A program made the position numbers and the translations under genes. The notes beneath the pieces are model-generated. The model was not told the origin of the DNA. It saw only the letters and a list, made by a program, of their open reading frames with translations, and searched no databases. This document shows, piece after piece, positions 32,194-41,417 of a stretch of 64,000 bases of DNA; position 1 is the first letter of the stretch, and each line of letters begins with the position of its first letter. Source of the stretch: Ciceribacter sichuanensis (GTDB lineage Bacteria; Pseudomonadota; Alphaproteobacteria; Rhizobiales; Rhizobiaceae); NCBI RefSeq assembly GCF_024055605.1, contig NZ_JAMXLX010000002.1, positions 434,001 to 498,000 of the forward strand, read 5' to 3'.

Positions 32194-33483
32194 TTAGCGC
32201 AGGCTCTCGCGCAGCTTGTAATACCACATGCCCGCAGCAAGCGCCTGCTGGCCGACCCAGGCGCCGAACGGCAGCCGGATGTGATCGACGCCGGCGAAGA
32301 CGTCGAATTCTTCCATCGTGCCGGTGATCGCCTTGGCCATGATCTCGGCAACAATATGGGTCGTTGCGATGCCGTGCCCGGAGTAGCCCTCGGCATAGAA
32401 GATGTTCGGCGCGATCCGGCCGAGATGCGGGATGCGATTGACGATGATCCCAGCCATTCCAGACCACTGATAGGCGATCTTCACGCCTTTCAGGCGCGGA
32501 TAAGTCTTCTCGATCGCGGGCAGCAGTTCGGCGGCGATGTCCTTGCTGTTGCGGCCGGAATAATTGGTGCCGCCGCCGAAGATCAGCCGACGGTCGGCCG
32601 ACAGGCGGTGATAGTCGAGCACGAAGCGGTTGTCATAGACCGCCAGATCCTGCGGATTGATCGCCTTGGCCGTCTGCTCGGACAATGGCTCGGTCGCCAC
32701 CACGCCGAGCGAGGCCGGGAACAGCGCGCCGCGCATCTTGCCCCGCGCCAGCCGATGATAGGCGTTGCCCGCCATCAGCACAGTCGTCGCTATCACGTCG
32801 CCGCTTGCAGTGCGGACCACCGGCAGGGCCCCATCCTTAATCTCAATGACCTTGGCGTCTTCGAAAATGCGCACGCCGATGGAAGCTGCCGCCATCGCTT
32901 CGCCGCGGCAGAGATTGAGCGGGTGGAGATGCATGTTGCGGCGGTTGATGAGGCCGGCCGGGTAAAGCGGGCTCTCTACCAGCGCCGCCATGGCCTTTCC
33001 TTCGACGAACTCCACCTCGTCGCCCATACCGCGCTCGACTGCGGTTTCGTAGAGAGCACGCAGTTCCGGAATGTGGGACGGTTTGTAGGCCGTCTGCACA
33101 TGACCGTGCTTAAGATCGCACTGGATGCCGTATTTCTCCACGCGCCGCTTGATGATGCCGTGGCCGCGCCAGCGCAGATCCCAGATGAAATCCGATGCAT
33201 CACGGCCCATGGTGCGACGGAACTGCGTCTCCATCGCCTTGTCACCGGAAAGCGAACCCGTCACCTGTCCGCCATTGCGTCCCGATGCGCCCCAGCCAAT
33301 GCGGTTCTGCTCGAGAACGACCACCGACAGGCCGCGTTCCGCCAGTTCGATGGCGGTATTGAGGCCGGTGAACCCGCCGCCGACGATGCAGACGTCGGCG
33401 CGAATGCTGCCATCCAGCTCTTCGAACGGCTGCATCGGGTTGGCGCTGGCGGCGTAGTAGGACTGCGGATAGGCTTCGGACAT
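32194..33483 (-). CDS. FAD-dependent amine oxidase, PuuB-like
   Basis: A 429-residue DAO-superfamily flavoprotein. FAD motif CIVGGGFTGLNTAIELAE near residue 30, then VVLEQNRIGWGASGRNGGQ, the latter typical of gamma-glutamylputrescine oxidases, and near the end a GMAG..NRIPHLGR motif. PuuB-type enzymes oxidise the amine of a gamma-glutamylated polyamine to an aldehyde, making peroxide. It is the last gene of an eight-gene leftward run and lies 10 bp after a PuuA-like ligase gene, so the pair probably handles an amine through gamma-glutamylation. Start ATG 33483 is preceded by GAAGAG. Confidence 0.85.
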   Translation of the reverse strand: MSEAYPQSYYAASANPMQPFEELDGSIRADVCIVGGGFTGLNTAIELAERGLSVVVLEQNRIGWGASGRNGGQVTGSLSGDKAMETQFRRTMGRDASDFIWDLRWRGHGIIKRRVEKYGIQCDLKHGHVQTAYKPSHIPELRALYETAVERGMGDEVEFVEGKAMAALVESPLYPAGLINRRNMHLHPLNLCRGEAMAAASIGVRIFEDAKVIEIKDGALPVVRTASGDVIATTVLMAGNAYHRLARGKMRGALFPASLGVVATEPLSEQTAKAINPQDLAVYDNRFVLDYHRLSADRRLIFGGGTNYSGRNSKDIAAELLPAIEKTYPRLKGVKIAYQWSGMAGIIVNRIPHLGRIAPNIFYAEGYSGHGIATTHIVAEIMAKAITGTMEEFDVFAGVDHIRLPFGAWVGQQALAAGMWYYKLRESLR

Positions 33484-33493
33484 GGGACGCTCT

Positions 33494-34846
33494 TCAAACG
33501 ATGTGCAGGTAGGTGGCATATTCCAGATCAGATATGTCGCGGTTGAAAACCGCAAGCTCCTGTCGCTTGCCGGCAACGAACAATTCGACCAGTCGGTCGG
33601 GCAGGATGCGCCTGATGACGTCGCTCTTTTCGAACAGATCGAGTGCTGACGGCCATGTGGTCGGCAAGAGCTTCGCATCGCTGGCATAGGTATTACCCTG
33701 GGTAGGCGCCGGCGGCACGGCCTTGCGCTCGATGCCATCGAGCGCCGCCGAAAGGATCGCGGCAATCACGAGATACGGATTGGCATCGACGCCGGCAACG
33801 CGGTGTTCGATGCGGCGCGCGACCGAAGGCCCGCCCGGGATACGGATGGCGGCCGTACGGTTCTCATAGCCCCATGCAGCCGTCGTCGGAGCGAGGCTGT
33901 CAGGGCAAAGCCGCCGGAAGGAGTTCTGATGCGGGGCAAACAGCGCGGTCGAAGCCGGCATGGCCTCGATCAGGCCGGCCACGGCCTGACGCATGATCTC
34001 CGTGCCCTCGGGTCCGCCATTGTCGAACACATTGCGGCCCTCGGTATCGACAATGCTGAAATGCACATGCAGGCCGCTGCCGGACTGGTCGGGATAGGGC
34101 TTCGCCATGAAGGTCGCGGCAAACCCATGCTTGCGCGCCATGTTGCGGACGATCTGCTTGAAGAACACCGTATTGTCGGCAATCCTCAGCGGATCCGGCC
34201 CATGCATGAGGTTGAATTCATACTGGCTCGGCCCGCTCTCGGACGTCGCGGCATCGACCTCGACACCGCAAGCTGCAGCCATTTCATAGACGTCGTCAAG
34301 AAAGCTACCGACCTCTGCGAGTTCCTCAAGCGAGTAGATCGTGTCCTTGGCCGCGGCATGCCCGGGAGACGGCGGTGACAGGGGCGTGGCACGCGCAAAG
34401 ATCGGGTTGATCAGGTAGAATTCCACCTCGGTCGCGACAACAGGCGTCAGCCCGGCGGCGCGGTAACGGGCGAAGACCTCGGCCAGCACCCGGCGCGGAT
34501 CGCCGAGAAAGGGCTCGCCGGTTTCCGCCCGCATCCACATCGGCACGAACTGAGACGGCGTGCCGGTCCATGCAAGCGGGATCGGCCCGCGCTCGGTCGG
34601 CTCGCAGATCCCGTCCAGATCGCCCTGGTCCAGCGTCAGCGAATTCGCGAAGACGTCAGTGCCCCAGATGTCGACGCCGATGGACGACATCGGCATGCGG
34701 ATGCCGGATTTCAGGATCTTGTCGAGCGAGGCAGCCTCGACGCGCTTGCCACGGAAACATCCGTTGAGGTCGCAGGTTGCCGCCAGAACATAGCCAGCCT
34801 TTTCCGCCCGCGGGTCAGCGGGGCGGATCTGTGTCTCGATTTGCAT
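33494..34846 (-). CDS. Glutamine synthetase family ligase, PuuA-like
   Basis: A 450-residue member of glutamine synthetase clade III. It contains the catalytic-barrel segments TEVEFYLINP, SESGPSQYEFN, GSGLHVHFS and GGPSVARRIEHRVAGVDANPYLV (partly quoted: RRIEHRVAGVDANPYL), where Glu and His ligate the metals. Enzymes of this clade attach glutamate to putrescine or other amines with ATP (gamma-glutamylpolyamine synthetase). In this operon it precedes the PuuB-like oxidase by 10 bp. There is no PuuD hydrolase in the window. True nitrogen-assimilation GlnA is unlikely because of length, context and absence of the adenylylation loop. Confidence 0.85.
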   Translation of the reverse strand: MQIETQIRPADPRAEKAGYVLAATCDLNGCFRGKRVEAASLDKILKSGIRMPMSSIGVDIWGTDVFANSLTLDQGDLDGICEPTERGPIPLAWTGTPSQFVPMWMRAETGEPFLGDPRRVLAEVFARYRAAGLTPVVATEVEFYLINPIFARATPLSPPSPGHAAAKDTIYSLEELAEVGSFLDDVYEMAAACGVEVDAATSESGPSQYEFNLMHGPDPLRIADNTVFFKQIVRNMARKHGFAATFMAKPYPDQSGSGLHVHFSIVDTEGRNVFDNGGPEGTEIMRQAVAGLIEAMPASTALFAPHQNSFRRLCPDSLAPTTAAWGYENRTAAIRIPGGPSVARRIEHRVAGVDANPYLVIAAILSAALDGIERKAVPPAPTQGNTYASDAKLLPTTWPSALDLFEKSDVIRRILPDRLVELFVAGKRQELAVFNRDISDLEYATYLHIV

Positions 34847-34867
34847 GATTGGTTCCTTGAAGCCGCG

Positions 34868-35248
34868 TCAGCTGGCGGCGTTGGCGGGTAGTGCGTCCGC
34901 GTCGTAGATCACCCAGAACTTGCGGGTCGTCTCATGCACACGCCAGACGCCGCGGAATCCGGGGCGCATGACGCAGCTGATGCCGGGCTTCAGCACGATG
35001 GTCTCGCCGCCGTCCTCGATAAGCTCGGAGTGACCGGAAATGATAGTCATGAATTCCCAGCTGTCCTTGACCACGTTCCACGCGCCAGGCTCGACTTCCC
35101 ACACGCCACTGGTCACCTTGTTGTCGGCAGTGGCTTCGATGTCCCAGGACTTGTTTTTCGGGTCGCCCTCGATCACCCGTTCTGGACGGGGGGAACCCAG
35201 TTCGGGTTCCATGGAGGGGTTGGCGTCGATGGCCAGAAGATTGGTCAT
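34868..35248 (-). CDS. Cupin-domain protein (DUF861 type)
   Basis: A 126-residue single-cupin protein. After an N-terminal strand the chain has SGVWEVEPGAWNVVKDSWEF and GHSELIEDGGETIVLKPG, the two cupin half-motifs, and ends with MRPGFRGVWRVHETTRKFWV, a typical DUF861 C-terminus. Related proteins sit in amine/amino acid catabolic operons. One histidine-rich metal site is only partly visible, so it may bind a ligand rather than catalyse. Start ATG 35248 is set by the cupin N-terminus; the open frame upstream extends into the next gene. It is 21 bp from the PuuA-like gene and 22 bp from the dehydrogenase. Confidence 0.8.
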   Translation of the reverse strand: MTNLLAIDANPSMEPELGSPRPERVIEGDPKNKSWDIEATADNKVTSGVWEVEPGAWNVVKDSWEFMTIISGHSELIEDGGETIVLKPGISCVMRPGFRGVWRVHETTRKFWVIYDADALPANAAS

Positions 35249-35270
35249 GTCAAACTCCTTCGAAAAGAGG

Positions 35271-36212
35271 TCAGTAGCCGCGGGCGCGATCGCCGACCGG
35301 CGACGGCGGCAGACCGGATTCGACGCGGCGGATGTTGTCGATGACGGCGTCGGCAACGATGTCGCTGTTGCCGTCCGAGCCGACATGCGGGGTCACACGT
35401 ACCAGCGGGTGCTCCCAGAACGGGCTGTCCTGCGGCATCGGCTCGGGCGCGAAGACATCGAGCGTCGCGCCGCCGAGATGGCCGCTGTCGAGCGCCGCCA
35501 GCAGGTCTTCGGTAACAAGATGGTTGCCGCGGCCGAGATTGACGACGATGGCGCCCTTCGGAAGCGTCTCGAACAGCGAGCGGTTGAGAATGCCGATGGT
35601 GTCGTCGGTTGCCGGAAGGATCGAGATCAGGAAATGCGCCTCGGCAGCCATGGCCTTCAGTCCGTCCGCACCGCTGAAGCTGGTGATCCCGGGAATATCC
35701 TTGGGCGAGCGCGACCAGCCCATGACAGAGAAGCCGAGCGCGGCAAGCGTCTTGCCTGCCGTGCTGCCCATTTCGCCGAGACCGAGAAGGCCGACCTTGA
35801 GGCGCGACTTGTCACGGATCTGCAGGAATTCCCACTGCTTCTTCGCCTGCTGGGCGGCAGCAACGTCCATCTGGCGGTAGTAGTGCAGAACCACATGCAG
35901 AACGTAATCCCGCATCTGTTCCCGTGTCTTGTCGTGCATCAGGCGCACGATCGGCTGCCTGGACGGCAGCTGCGGGTCGGCGATGATGTGGTCGATCCCG
36001 GCCCCCATGGAGAAGATGACGTCGAGGTTAGGCAGGGTGGCGAGCAAGCCGGCACGCGGCTTCCAGCACAGTGCATAGGCTACGGAGGCCGGATCGTAAT
36101 CCTCGCCGTCGGTGTGAACCACCAGTTCCGGCATCCGCTCGCGGAAAATGGCGCGATAGGGTTCAGGATCTTCGCCGGTGGCAGCGATCAGCAGGGCCTT
36201 GTTGTTTCTCAT
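35271..36212 (-). CDS. D-2-hydroxyacid dehydrogenase, GhrA-like
   Basis: A 313-residue NAD(P)-dependent reductase of the glyoxylate/hydroxypyruvate reductase A group. The dinucleotide motif LLGLGEMGSTAGKTLAALGF is followed by WSRSPKDI, and the catalytic Arg/Glu/His appear in LGRGNHLVTEDL, VFAPEPMP and TPHVGS. It reduces a 2-oxo acid (or oxidises a D-2-hydroxy acid). Start: ATG 36212 with GGAG upstream; an ATG at 36236 overlapping the upstream stop (ATGA) would add 8 residues. In this operon it may recycle a keto acid released from the substrate. Confidence 0.88.
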   Translation of the reverse strand: MRNNKALLIAATGEDPEPYRAIFRERMPELVVHTDGEDYDPASVAYALCWKPRAGLLATLPNLDVIFSMGAGIDHIIADPQLPSRQPIVRLMHDKTREQMRDYVLHVVLHYYRQMDVAAAQQAKKQWEFLQIRDKSRLKVGLLGLGEMGSTAGKTLAALGFSVMGWSRSPKDIPGITSFSGADGLKAMAAEAHFLISILPATDDTIGILNRSLFETLPKGAIVVNLGRGNHLVTEDLLAALDSGHLGGATLDVFAPEPMPQDSPFWEHPLVRVTPHVGSDGNSDIVADAVIDNIRRVESGLPPSPVGDRARGY

Positions 36213-36232
36213 TGTCGGAGTCTCCGGTCTCT

Positions 36233-37876
36233 TCATTCGGTCTCGGCGTGGCGGGCGGCGATCAGTTCGTCCAGCCAGCCGGTACGCAATTCCGGGACGG
36301 CCTTGATCAGCGCCCCGGTATAGGTGTCGTAGGGTGGGTTCAGCACCTCGTCCGCCGGTCCCTGCCGGACGATCCGTCCCGCGCGCATCACCGCGACATA
36401 GTCGGCCATGGCGCGCACGGCGCTGAAGTCATGGGTGATGAACAGATAGGAGACATGCTCCTCCTTCTGCAGGCGGGCGAGCAGACGCAGCACCTCATCG
36501 GCAATCAGCGGATCGAGCGCGCTGGTCACCTCGTCGCAGATGATCAGCTTCGGTTTGGCGGCGAGCGCACGCGCAATGCAGATACGCTGCTTCTGGCCAC
36601 CCGAAAGGCCAAACGGCATACGGCTGGCGAGATCCGGGCTGAGCTCCACCTGCTCCAGCAGATGGGCGACACCTTCCTGACGCTCGGCCCCCTTGAGACC
36701 GTGGAATTTTGTCAGCGGCTGACCGATGATGTCACCCACGGTGTGCCGGGGGTTCATCGCCAGATCCGGGATCTGGTGCACGATCTGGATTTCCCTGAGA
36801 TCGTCCAGGGAGCGCTTGCGCATGTTTGGCGCCATCAGACGGCCATTGAAGGTAATCGTCCCCTTCTTCGGCGGCAGCAGACCACAGATCACCCGGCCGA
36901 AGGTCGATTTACCAGATCCGGATTCCCCGATCACGGCAAGTGTCCGGCCCTGCGGCACGTCAATACTGAGGCCATCCACGACCGTCATCGTGCCGTAGTT
37001 GGCGGTGATATCGCGCACCTCCAGCAGAGGCTTCGGCCCTGGTTCCGGCACGTGGACGAGGTTGCGCGCCTCGATCAGCCTGCGGGTATAATCCTGCGCA
37101 GGTGCGTTCAGAACCTCGGCGGCAACGCCGGTCTCGACCGTGCGTCCATGGCGCAGAACCATGATGTGGTCCGCCATCTGCGCCACCACGGCGAGATCGT
37201 GCGAGATATAGAGGGCCGCCATCCCCTCCTCTCGAATGGCCTCGCGAATGGCGAGAACCACATCCACCTGCGTGGTCACATCGAGCGCCGTCGTCGGCTC
37301 ATCGAACACGATCAGATCCGGCCGGGCGCACATCGCCATGGCGGTCATTGCGCGCTGCAACTGCCCTCCCGATGCCTGATGAGGAAACTTCTCGCCGAAG
37401 GTTTCAGGCTTCGGCAGCTCGAGCTTGCGGAACAGTTCGATGGCGCGCTGGCGAGCCGCGTCCTTGTCGAGCATACCGTAATTGCGCACGGTTTCCGTTA
37501 CCTGATCGATCAGGCGGAAAGCCGGATTGAAGGCAGATGCCGCCGACTGGGCGACATAGGCGACACGGCGGCCGCGGATTTCACGCAGCGAGGCGGCGCC
37601 ACCGGCGAGAATGTCCTTGCCATTCAGAATGACATTGCCACCGCTGATCCACGCCCCTCCCCGGCCGGCACCGAGCGTGGCAAGCCCGATGGTGGACTTG
37701 CCCGCACCGGATTCCCCGATCAGGCCCATGACCTGACCGCGTTCCAGCGTGAAGGAGACGTTGTGGACCAGCCGGATGGTCTTGCCACCGGCAAGCGGAG
37801 CATCGACGCAAAGGTCCTGGATTGAAAGCAGCGGCGTTGAGGATTGGGTATTCACAGCGCGTTCGACCGACATCAT
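36233..37876 (-). CDS. Dual-domain ABC ATPase for peptide-type transporter (DppD-DppF fusion)
   Basis: A 547-residue protein holding two ABC domains: first Walker A GESGAGKST with signature SGGQLQRAM and VFDEPTTALD; second GESGSGKST with SGGQKQR and [11 protein letters not shown]. Fused DppD-DppF proteins (like GsiA) serve peptide/nickel-type (PepT) importers. It starts 4 bp inside the end of the permease gene and precedes the GhrA-like dehydrogenase. The C-terminal domain after the second Walker B lacks the usual long oligopeptide/Fe-S tail. Energises the importer formed with the two permeases and the Tat-type binding protein. Confidence 0.93.
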   Translation of the reverse strand: MMSVERAVNTQSSTPLLSIQDLCVDAPLAGGKTIRLVHNVSFTLERGQVMGLIGESGAGKSTIGLATLGAGRGGAWISGGNVILNGKDILAGGAASLREIRGRRVAYVAQSAASAFNPAFRLIDQVTETVRNYGMLDKDAARQRAIELFRKLELPKPETFGEKFPHQASGGQLQRAMTAMAMCARPDLIVFDEPTTALDVTTQVDVVLAIREAIREEGMAALYISHDLAVVAQMADHIMVLRHGRTVETGVAAEVLNAPAQDYTRRLIEARNLVHVPEPGPKPLLEVRDITANYGTMTVVDGLSIDVPQGRTLAVIGESGSGKSTFGRVICGLLPPKKGTITFNGRLMAPNMRKRSLDDLREIQIVHQIPDLAMNPRHTVGDIIGQPLTKFHGLKGAERQEGVAHLLEQVELSPDLASRMPFGLSGGQKQRICIARALAAKPKLIICDEVTSALDPLIADEVLRLLARLQKEEHVSYLFITHDFSAVRAMADYVAVMRAGRIVRQGPADEVLNPPYDTYTGALIKAVPELRTGWLDELIAARHAETE

Positions 37877-38712
37877 GCACCCCGCCGCTTCTGCACCAGC
37901 CAGTCGCCGAGCAGGTTTACCGAAATTGCCAGCAAGGCGATGCAGGTCGCCGGTACCAGCGGCGTGATCTTGCCGTAGTTGAAAGCGCCGACATTCTCGC
38001 GAACCATGCCGCCCCAATCCGCCATCGGCGGCTGCACGCCAAGCCCGAGGAAGGAGAGCGAGGCAACGAAGAGGAAGGCGAAGACGAAGCGAAGCCCGAA
38101 TTCGGCAATCAGCGGAATGATGGCGTTCGGCAGAACCTCGCGGAACATCACCCACCATGTGCTTTCGCCACGAAGCCGCGCCACATCGACGAAATCGCGC
38201 ACCGCGATATCGGCCCCGAGCGAACGGGTCAGGCGGAAGACACGCATGCTGGAAAGGGCAGCAGCGACAATCGTCAGCGTCAGCAGCGACGTTCCGAAAA
38301 TGCTGATCGCAAGCAGCGCCAGGATCAGCGGTGGCAGCGCCATGAAAAGATCGACGACGCGGCTGATCGCCTGATCCGCAAGGCCGCCGAGAGAAACGGC
38401 GGCAAGGCCCAGCGTCACGCCGATAGCGAAAGCTATGCCGGTGATCGCCAGCGACAGGCCGATGGAGGTGCGGGCACCATAGATGATGCGCGACAGCATG
38501 TCCCGGCCCAGCTGGTCGGTTCCGAGCGGATGAGCGAGATCCGGGCTCTGCCAAGGCAGCGCGATCAGCTCGGTTTCACTATAGGGCGCTACCCAATCGG
38601 CGCCGAGGGCGCAGACGATGAAGAGCAGGCAGAAGGCTGCTGCGAGCCCCACTGCGATGCCATGGCCGCGGCTCGAGCGCTTCTGCGGCGTGGTTGCGTC
38701 GCGGAGCATCAT
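37873..38712 (-). CDS. Peptide-type ABC permease (DppC-like)
   Basis: A 279-residue inner-membrane permease. An N-terminal helix, then HPLGTDQLGRDMLSRIIYGAR, the family hallmark GTDxxGRDxxSR, and about five more helices with the EAA-like loop near VARLRGESTWWVMFREVLPN. It pairs with the DppB-like subunit encoded upstream (4-bp overlap). Family substrates include dipeptides, glutathione, oligosaccharides and opines. Confidence 0.93.
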   Translation of the reverse strand: MMLRDATTPQKRSSRGHGIAVGLAAAFCLLFIVCALGADWVAPYSETELIALPWQSPDLAHPLGTDQLGRDMLSRIIYGARTSIGLSLAITGIAFAIGVTLGLAAVSLGGLADQAISRVVDLFMALPPLILALLAISIFGTSLLTLTIVAAALSSMRVFRLTRSLGADIAVRDFVDVARLRGESTWWVMFREVLPNAIIPLIAEFGLRFVFAFLFVASLSFLGLGVQPPMADWGGMVRENVGAFNYGKITPLVPATCIALLAISVNLLGDWLVQKRRGA

Positions 38713-39656
38713 TTTGCATGCCTCAATTGCGGGTTGAGCCCGATAGCCAGGAGATCGGCGATCATGTTGAGAAGGATATAGGTCGCGGCAAAGATCAGGC
38801 CGCAGGCCTGCACCACGGTGACATCCTGCTTGGAAACGGCGTCAACCATCAGCTGGCCCATGCCGGGATAGGCAAAGATCGCTTCGACGATGATCAAACC
38901 CACCACGAGATCGGCGAGGTTGAGCACGACGACGCTGGCGATCGGGCTCATCACGTTCGGCAGCACATGCCGGATGACGATCTTCCATTCCGGCATGCCC
39001 TTCAGCATGGCCGTCCCGACATATTCGGAATCCATCACCGAGACGATGCTGGCTCGCGTCAGTCGAATCATGTGCGCCGATGACGTAATCACCAGTGTCA
39101 TGACCGGGAGGACCAGAAGCGGCAGCATGTCACCGAAGCTCATGTCCGACGTGACGATGGAGATCGACGGCAGAAGATGGAAATTGACCGCGAACAGGGC
39201 GATGGCCATGTAGGCGAAGAAGAACTCCGGCGTCGCCACCGTCACCATCGACAGGACCAGAACGACCCGGTCGAACCAGCGGTCGCGGAAGATCGCCGCC
39301 AGTGTACCGAGGCCGACCGAAAGCGGCACTGCGACCAATGCCGCACAACCGGCAAGGATCATCGTATTTGCAAGGCGCGCTTCGATCAGCGGACCGATTT
39401 CCCGGCCGTTCGTCAGCGATCTCCCGAGATCACCCCGGAACAGACCGCCAAGCCAGGCAAGGTAGCGATAGATTGCGGGGCTGTTTACGCCCCGCGCTTC
39501 CCGGAGCGCCGCTACCGTTTCAGGCGTGGCCTGCGAACCAAGCAGCTTGGTCGCGAAGTCACCCGGCAGCAGCTCTCCGGCGAAGAAGAGAATGGCGGAG
39601 GCAAAGAGCACCAGAACGATGCCGATGGCCAGACGCTTTACGAGGTATCGGATCAT
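38709..39656 (-). CDS. Peptide-type ABC permease (DppB-like)
   Basis: A 315-residue inner-membrane permease. It has the N-terminal helix with LVKRLAIGIVLVLFASA, the motif GLFRGDLGRSLTNGREI and six helices ending in a GxxxxxxxSxF-like C-terminal segment (VDAVSKQDVTVVQ). ATG 39656 overlaps the binding-protein stop codon by one base (TGATG), so it is cotranslated with it. With the DppC-like protein it forms the membrane channel. Confidence 0.93.
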   Translation of the reverse strand: MIRYLVKRLAIGIVLVLFASAILFFAGELLPGDFATKLLGSQATPETVAALREARGVNSPAIYRYLAWLGGLFRGDLGRSLTNGREIGPLIEARLANTMILAGCAALVAVPLSVGLGTLAAIFRDRWFDRVVLVLSMVTVATPEFFFAYMAIALFAVNFHLLPSISIVTSDMSFGDMLPLLVLPVMTLVITSSAHMIRLTRASIVSVMDSEYVGTAMLKGMPEWKIVIRHVLPNVMSPIASVVVLNLADLVVGLIIVEAIFAYPGMGQLMVDAVSKQDVTVVQACGLIFAATYILLNMIADLLAIGLNPQLRHAK

Positions 39657-41254
39657 CAGCTTTCCAGCCAGAGCCTTTCAGTGAACCGGCCGCCCATGAG
39701 ATACCAGGACGGGCTCGGCTCGACGCCGCCAACCCGCTTGCTGTAGGCATCGATGAAGTCGGCGAAGACCGGCACGACGTGACCGCCGTCATTGTGAATA
39801 AGGGCCTGCATTTCCCAATACATGTCCTTGCGCTTGGCCTGGTCGAGTTCGCCACGCGCTGCGAGCAGCAACTTGTCAAACTGTTCGTTGGCCCAGAAGC
39901 TTTCGTTCCACGGAGCGGTGGACTGGTAGACCATCGACATGATCATGTCGGCAGTCGGACGGCCCATCCATACGCCCGTCGTCATCGGGTGCGCGACATT
40001 GAGCCAGACCTGATCCCAGTAACCGTCGGAAGGCTGGCGCACGACTTCGAGGTCGATGCCGGCTGCCTTGGCTGCCTGCTGGTAGAGAAGGCCGACGTTG
40101 GCGGAGTTGGCGAAGGTCGCGTCGGAGGTGTCGAGCGCAATCTTGAAGCTGTCCACGCCTGCCTGCTTGAGGTAGTGCTTGGCCTGCTCCGGATCGTAGG
40201 GACGCTGCTTCAGTTCCGAGTTGAAGAACGGATCGCTTGCCGGCAGCGGCTGGTCGTTACCGACCTTACCATTGCCACGCAGGATGATGTCGACGATCTT
40301 CTGGCGGTCGATCGCATACTTCATCGCCGTACGGACGTTGAGATCGGTGAACGGACCCTGCTTGCAGTTCAGTGCGTAGCTCCAGAACTGGCCGCCGGAG
40401 CTGTTGACCACCTGCAGGCCGGGAACGCTGCGCAGCATTTCGACGGCAGCCGGATCGACAAGACCGAGCGCATCGATCTGCCCCGACTGCAGCGCGGCAA
40501 GACGTGCCTGGGTGTCGTTGAGAACGAGGAATTCGACTTCATCGACGTGAGCCCGGCCCTCTTTCCAGTAGTTCGGGTTCTTCTTCCAGGTGGCGCGTAC
40601 GCCCGGCTCGAAAGATGTCTGGATATAACCGCCGGTACCGACCGGCTTTGCCCAGTCCTCGAAACCATCGGGAGTAATGGCAAGGTGGTCGCCGCTGAAG
40701 TTGAACGGCAGGTCGGCGTTCGGGCCGTCGAGCGTGATCTGGATCTGGTTATCGGTAAGAGCCTTGATCTCCTTGATTGAGGCCATCAGGCTCTTTGCGC
40801 CGGACTGCGTGTTCGGGCCGCGGTGACGGTTGATCGAGTAGATGACGTCGGCGGCAGTGAGCGTCTTGCCGTTGTGGAATTCCACGCCCTTGCGCAGATT
40901 GAAGATCCACTCGGTCGCACCCGGCTTGGCTTCCCAGCTCTCGGCCAGCTCCGGAGCCAGCGTCTTGTCGGCCTTGATTTCGACCAGATGGTTGAAGGTC
41001 GTGTAGGCGGACATGACACCGAATTCATCGGTTCTGAGCGCCGGGTCGTTGGTGTTACTCGTGGCGCCGAGGATACCGGCCCGCAAGGTGCCGCCCTTCT
41101 TCGGTTCAGCCGCACGGGCCATCGAGGGCAGCAGACCGCCGCCCATTCCGAGCGCCAGCCCCATGGCAGCGCCGCTCTTCATCAAAGTTCTGCGCGAGAT
41201 ACCGCCAGCCGCACCCGGCATGACGGTTACCTTACCGTTCCCAGTTGTAGACAT
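39656..41254 (-). CDS. Peptide/opine-type substrate-binding protein with Tat signal
   Basis: A 532-residue family 5 solute-binding protein. The N-terminus contains SRRTLMK followed by a hydrophobic stretch GAAMGLALGMGGG and ARAAEPKKGG, a twin-arginine signal peptide, so the protein is exported folded. The mature body has the family segments LRAGI, LVEIKADKTLAPELAESWE, FHNGKTLTAADVIYSI and others. Start ATG 41254 with GAGGG upstream; the longer frame to 41344 is not protein-like. It is the first gene of the eight-gene operon, 160 bp from the LysR stop, with an operator candidate between. Its ligand may be an opine, peptide or aldarate-linked amine. Confidence 0.92.
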   Translation of the reverse strand: MSTTGNGKVTVMPGAAGGISRRTLMKSGAAMGLALGMGGGLLPSMARAAEPKKGGTLRAGILGATSNTNDPALRTDEFGVMSAYTTFNHLVEIKADKTLAPELAESWEAKPGATEWIFNLRKGVEFHNGKTLTAADVIYSINRHRGPNTQSGAKSLMASIKEIKALTDNQIQITLDGPNADLPFNFSGDHLAITPDGFEDWAKPVGTGGYIQTSFEPGVRATWKKNPNYWKEGRAHVDEVEFLVLNDTQARLAALQSGQIDALGLVDPAAVEMLRSVPGLQVVNSSGGQFWSYALNCKQGPFTDLNVRTAMKYAIDRQKIVDIILRGNGKVGNDQPLPASDPFFNSELKQRPYDPEQAKHYLKQAGVDSFKIALDTSDATFANSANVGLLYQQAAKAAGIDLEVVRQPSDGYWDQVWLNVAHPMTTGVWMGRPTADMIMSMVYQSTAPWNESFWANEQFDKLLLAARGELDQAKRKDMYWEMQALIHNDGGHVVPVFADFIDAYSKRVGGVEPSPSWYLMGGRFTERLWLES

Positions 41255-41396
41255 TCGAACCCTCTTTCGCCGGTTGCCGTCCTTTTGGACATTCGTTTTT
41301 CGGCCGCGGAACCATGCCGCCAAGCCGACCGATCTTTGTGACACCCCGGATGCTAGTCACTTTGAATAATACCGTCTACGTTAATTAATGTATTGT

Positions 41397-41417
41397 TTGA
41401 TGCATCTATTGCATCAA
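41397..41417. promoter_or_regulatory. Operator candidate TTGATGC-N7-GCATCAA
   Basis: A perfect 7-bp inverted repeat overlaps the stop codon of the LysR gene and lies about 143 bp upstream of the binding-protein start. The right arm extends to GCATCAATTG, a 10-mer found again upstream of kdgD at 42361-42370. A second near-palindrome, TACGTTAATTAATGTA, sits at 41377-41392. Together they suggest the same LysR protein binds here. Confidence 0.6.
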